From Arcticibacter tournemirensis (GTDB lineage Bacteria > Bacteroidota > Bacteroidia > Sphingobacteriales > Sphingobacteriaceae): DNA of 64,000 nucleotides. Shown here piece after piece: positions 61,199-64,000 of this stretch; the stretch's first letter is position 1, and every line of letters starts with the position of its first letter. The DNA is taken from contig NZ_VFPL01000001.1 in the NCBI RefSeq assembly GCF_006716645.1, positions 1,178,001 through 1,242,000 on the forward strand, in the 5' to 3' direction. The notes beneath the pieces were generated by a model. It was not told the DNA's origin. It saw only the letters and a program-made list of their open reading frames with translations, and did no database searches. The position numbers were made by a program, and so were the translations under genes.

Positions 61199-63220
61199 CT
61201 AATAACCTGGATTCTGATCTACAGATGGTAATCTTCTCAGCTCTGCGCGGGGTATTGGCATAAAAACCAACTTTTTGTTCACTATACGGGTCATGAATGA
61301 GGATGTACCCGGAATGACACGCTGATAGTAAGTTTCTTTGGTAGAGCCATCCGGGTTCATACCGCGGATAGGTTCACGCTCTGTTTCTTCGTAGATACCC
61401 CAGCGGCGGACATCATAGAAGCGTCTGTTTTCCCATAAAAACTCAACCATGCGTTCGCGTACAATCTGTTTTTGCACTTCGGGGGCACTGCTTAACTGCG
61501 CTGAACTCAGACCCGGCAGACCTGCGCGGTACCGTACAAGATTAAAAGCAGCTTTCACCTGTTCAACATCGCGCGATACGGTATATTCCCGGTCTCCCAG
61601 CGTTACGGTATGGCTGCCAGTTAAATTATTAAGTGCCTCCGCATACGATAAAAGAATCTCCGCATAGCGAATGATGGAATATGCTTTTTTGATGTGGCGA
61701 GCACCAGTACCCTGAAATGCGTCCATCGGGTGATTATATTTTTTTATCACATAACCTGTAATGGGATAGTTGGGCGACGTTGCGGTCACTCCGCCACGGC
61801 CGTCGGCATCCTGGTAATAGTATTTGGCCGTATGATTATTCAGCGAGGTGCTCGATTGTGCCTGCCAGATTGCTTCGTTAAAGCCAATAGAGGCGTAAAA
61901 GCGCATTTCACGATTAGCGTACATTTTATACACACCGGAATTGAGCGGATAGCCCGAAAAGTTGCGGGGTTTTTCGGTGAAGCCGGTTTCTGAATAGTAC
62001 CCATCAGCAGAAGCTTCTTCCCTGGTACGCCCGTCGTCCATCAGGTAAGCATCAACTACTTTCTGCGTAACGCAGAAACGGCCCCAGCCGCCTAACGAAG
62101 GGGGCATAGAACCCTGGCTAATGGTTTTTTCCAGGTAATCTGTATTTCTGCCCCAGATTAGTTCCTTATTGATCGCCGCGACCGCTTCGCCCGTGAATAT
62201 ATCTGAATACGATCTTAGCGGATCAATACCTGCTGCGCCATTGGGGTAATTACTATAAAAACTAGGATCGGAAGTAACGCCTTGAGGAAGTGAAGGTGTT
62301 TTGTCGTCGCTCACTACAGTGTACAATCTGTATTGACCCATATCCATCACACGCTTTGCGGCGGCAGCCGCAACAGCCCATCGCGACTCATCATACTGCT
62401 GCGATACGTAGTTCACGTTATCCGTCTTTCGTTTCCAGTTTCCAAAATATGCGCTGGCAACCGGTCCGCCGTTAAATAAGGGACTTGCGTGGATCAGGCG
62501 TAAGCGGGCGATTAAAGCAAATGCGGCGCCTTTAGTAGGCCGGCCAAAGTCAAGCAATGACGATTCCTTTGGAAGAAGAGTTGCTGCCTTCTCGAACTCG
62601 CCGCAGGTATATTCCATCGTTTCGTCGTAAGTACCCCTCGTGCGATCATAATACTCGATTGGTTCGTTCGTATTAACCACTTCGTCGCCAAGCAGGATCG
62701 CCGGTCCGTAGTCTACAAGGATATTATAGTAAGCATAGGCCCGGATAAATCGCGTGTACCCTTCTATACGCAGGCGATCCGCATTTGTAAAGCCCCTGGG
62801 CCGGTCGAGGTTCTGCAGGATACTGTTACATTTCCGGATGATCTTATAATAGTTGCCCCATTGATTTAAATTCGGATTACTATCCCCAAAGAAGTCCGGA
62901 GAGATGCGTCCGGTGGCGAAATCCATTCCATAATAAATATTGCTCGCACCGCCTCCGGTAAGTCCGTTCAGGCCTTCATCAGTAGCCATCGGACCAGGCG
63001 TATAACCCGCGCGGATGGTGTTCGACTCGTCAGGAAACATTGCCGCTGCCCCCCACATATATGCTTCGATGTTCTGTGGATTGGAAAATGCGGAGTCGAT
63101 ATTAAATTCATCATCGAAGTAGTCGCCGATATTGAGATAATCCTTTTTACAAGACGATACCATTACGATCATCTGGATGATGACGGCTACGCTTGCTATT
63201 CTTTTAATTGACGTTTTCAT
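61199..63220 (-). CDS. susD: SusD/RagB-family starch-binding-like lipoprotein
   Basis: A 673-residue lipoprotein. The signal ends S-S-C24. SusD landmarks: N-terminal I-G-D-Y-F, R-F-I-R-A-Y-A-Y-Y (TPR helix, about 163), G-A-A-F-A-L-I-A-R-L-R-L, and C-terminal L-S-Y-A-E-A-L-N, R-Y-R-A-G-L-P-G and W-E-N-R-R-F-Y-D-V-R-R-W. It is longer than archetypal SusD (551). It captures glycan at the outer surface for its SusC partner encoded next. The glycan cannot be told. 19 bp from the SusC gene. Confidence 0.96.
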   Translation of the reverse strand: MKTSIKRIASVAVIIQMIVMVSSCKKDYLNIGDYFDDEFNIDSAFSNPQNIEAYMWGAAAMFPDESNTIRAGYTPGPMATDEGLNGLTGGGASNIYYGMDFATGRISPDFFGDSNPNLNQWGNYYKIIRKCNSILQNLDRPRGFTNADRLRIEGYTRFIRAYAYYNILVDYGPAILLGDEVVNTNEPIEYYDRTRGTYDETMEYTCGEFEKAATLLPKESSLLDFGRPTKGAAFALIARLRLIHASPLFNGGPVASAYFGNWKRKTDNVNYVSQQYDESRWAVAAAAAKRVMDMGQYRLYTVVSDDKTPSLPQGVTSDPSFYSNYPNGAAGIDPLRSYSDIFTGEAVAAINKELIWGRNTDYLEKTISQGSMPPSLGGWGRFCVTQKVVDAYLMDDGRTREEASADGYYSETGFTEKPRNFSGYPLNSGVYKMYANREMRFYASIGFNEAIWQAQSSTSLNNHTAKYYYQDADGRGGVTATSPNYPITGYVIKKYNHPMDAFQGTGARHIKKAYSIIRYAEILLSYAEALNNLTGSHTVTLGDREYTVSRDVEQVKAAFNLVRYRAGLPGLSSAQLSSAPEVQKQIVRERMVEFLWENRRFYDVRRWGIYEETEREPIRGMNPDGSTKETYYQRVIPGTSSFMTRIVNKKLVFMPIPRAELRRLPSVDQNPGY

Positions 63221-63239
63221 GCCTTAAATTATAATCGCA

Positions 63240-64000
63240 TTAGAAGTTCACGTACACCTGGAATGAATAGGTGGACGGTATTGGGTATTTACGGCCATTC
63301 CATGCAGCCTGTTCGGGATCAAAGATTTTGACCTTATCCCAGATATACAGATTACTGCCCACGAACTGGAGGTCCATTGAGGAAACTCCGATCCTCTTGA
63401 GAAACGATGGCCTGATGTTGTAGTTCAGCGTAACTTCTTCCAGCCGCACATAACTCGCATCTCCCTGCCAGAAGGTTGATACCTGGCTGTTATTGGCATT
63501 ATTCCCATATTGCAAACGAGGGAAGCGTGCATTGGGGTTTTCTGCCAGTGCAGGATCCATTCCGTTCGCGACTGCGTAGCTCATGGGGATCCAGCGGTTT
63601 TTCGGGTCGGCTGCCAATGTAAGCACATTACCTAAATTGCCTTCAAAGAAGGGCATATATCCCATTCCGTTAGGTTTCTTTTCATCGTCTACCTTCATCT
63701 CCTGGCCCACATAAAAGAAGGATGTTTTTCCGGTTCCCTTAAACAGAACTCCTACTGTGAGCTTTTTATAACGGATTTCCCCACCAAATCCGAACATTGA
63801 TAAGGGGTAATTGCTATGTGTTAAAGGAACCATATCCAGTTTATCGATTGTCCCGTCTCCGTTCACATCCTTATATTTGATGTCACCCGGCAGCACGTCG
63901 CCAAAAGTCTGCTTTGGACTGTATTTAATATCATCGGCGTCTTTAAACAATCCCAGGGACTGATAACCCCGTATCGAATTGTGAGGGAAACCGTTGAACT
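63240..64000 (-). CDS. susC: SusC/RagA TonB-dependent receptor, 5' part beyond window
   Basis: The C-terminal 253 residues of a SusC-type outer-membrane porin; the gene begins to the right of the window. Visible barrel motifs: G-D-I-K-Y-K-D-V-N-G-D-G-T-I-D, F-G-F-G-G-E-I-R-Y-K-K, S-T-F-W-Q-G-D-A-S-Y-V-R-L-E-E-V-T-L-N-Y and the final S-F-Q-V-Y-V-N-F. The frame is open to the edge, so the whole region 63240-64000 is coding. It imports oligosaccharides with energy from TonB-ExbBD. Operon order is susC-susD-lipoprotein. Confidence 0.95.
   Translation of the reverse strand, partial: FNGFPHNSIRGYQSLGLFKDADDIKYSPKQTFGDVLPGDIKYKDVNGDGTIDKLDMVPLTHSNYPLSMFGFGGEIRYKKLTVGVLFKGTGKTSFFYVGQEMKVDDEKKPNGMGYMPFFEGNLGNVLTLAADPKNRWIPMSYAVANGMDPALAENPNARFPRLQYGNNANNSQVSTFWQGDASYVRLEEVTLNYNIRPSFLKRIGVSSMDLQFVGSNLYIWDKVKIFDPEQAAWNGRKYPIPSTYSFQVYVNF

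Overview
The window most likely comes from a Bacteroidota chromosome, probably Sphingobacteriaceae (Pedobacter-like). The evidence is a SusC/SusD pair at the right end, UpxY-type control of an exopolysaccharide locus, lipoboxes of the Bacteroidota kind, weak Shine-Dalgarno signals, and several matches to the Bacteroidota promoter (TTTG, about 19-21 nt, TAnnTTTG). The genus is inference; no rRNA or tRNA gene was seen.

Layout. 1-3.3 kb: housekeeping genes (partial DUF72, CorA, YhcC-type radical SAM, SRPBCC). 3.7-6.6 kb: a beta-barrel porin followed by an ammonium transporter. 6.7-9.3 kb: regulators of surface polysaccharide (CpsB-like tyrosine phosphatase, a small unknown, an HTH protein translationally coupled to a UpxY/NusG-like antiterminator). 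9.7-34.2 kb: one long co-directional exopolysaccharide operon: Wza-like exporter, Wzc-like tyrosine kinase, Wzx-like flippase, nine glycosyltransferases including a GT11 fucosyltransferase, a Wzy-like polymerase, a WcaF-like acetyltransferase, a CDP-sugar cassette (RfbF, SDR, RfbC-like, SAF-domain oxidoreductase, C-methyltransferase), and a distal initiating sugar-phosphate transferase. 34.5-38.5 kb: sugar-nucleotide genes (gmd, UDP-sugar dehydrogenase), a possible structured RNA, a 48-residue membrane peptide, and a FlaA1-like dehydratase that has lost its N-terminal membrane part and its glycine loop.

38.6-47.6 kb: a signalling block. It holds a stand-alone receiver, an acyl-CoA dehydrogenase, an RsbQ-like hydrolase next to a PAS protein, an ECF sigma factor with a small overlapping partner, a ClpP, a WalJ-like metallo-hydrolase, and a GAF-PAS-PAS protein. 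Both PAS proteins end in a histidine-kinase phosphoacceptor-like helix but have no ATPase domain. 47.8-50.3 kb: mlaEFD-type lipid transport operon. 50.3-56 kb: MscS channel, RRM protein, a lipoprotein, and a large secreted glutaminase-family protein. 56.2-60.1 kb: two small RelE-superfamily toxin-antitoxin loci (one damaged), a GreA/Rnk-like factor with a 25-bp perfect hairpin at its 3' end, an AraC/GyrI-like regulator and a Fic protein. 60.2-64 kb: the end of a polysaccharide utilisation operon (SusC C-terminal part, SusD, DUF4361 lipoprotein).

How it fits together: the centre builds and exports a complex, probably fucosylated and methyl-branched heteropolysaccharide by a Wzx/Wzy-type route. 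Assembly is probably controlled by reversible tyrosine phosphorylation (Wzc kinase, CpsB-like phosphatase) and by transcription antitermination (UpxY). No single wholly new system is proven. The best leads are the RsbQ-PAS-phosphoacceptor module, the CDP-sugar cassette without a recognisable 4,6-dehydratase, the defective toxin-antitoxin locus, the apparent leaderless promoters, and the unexplained dyads and RNA structures.
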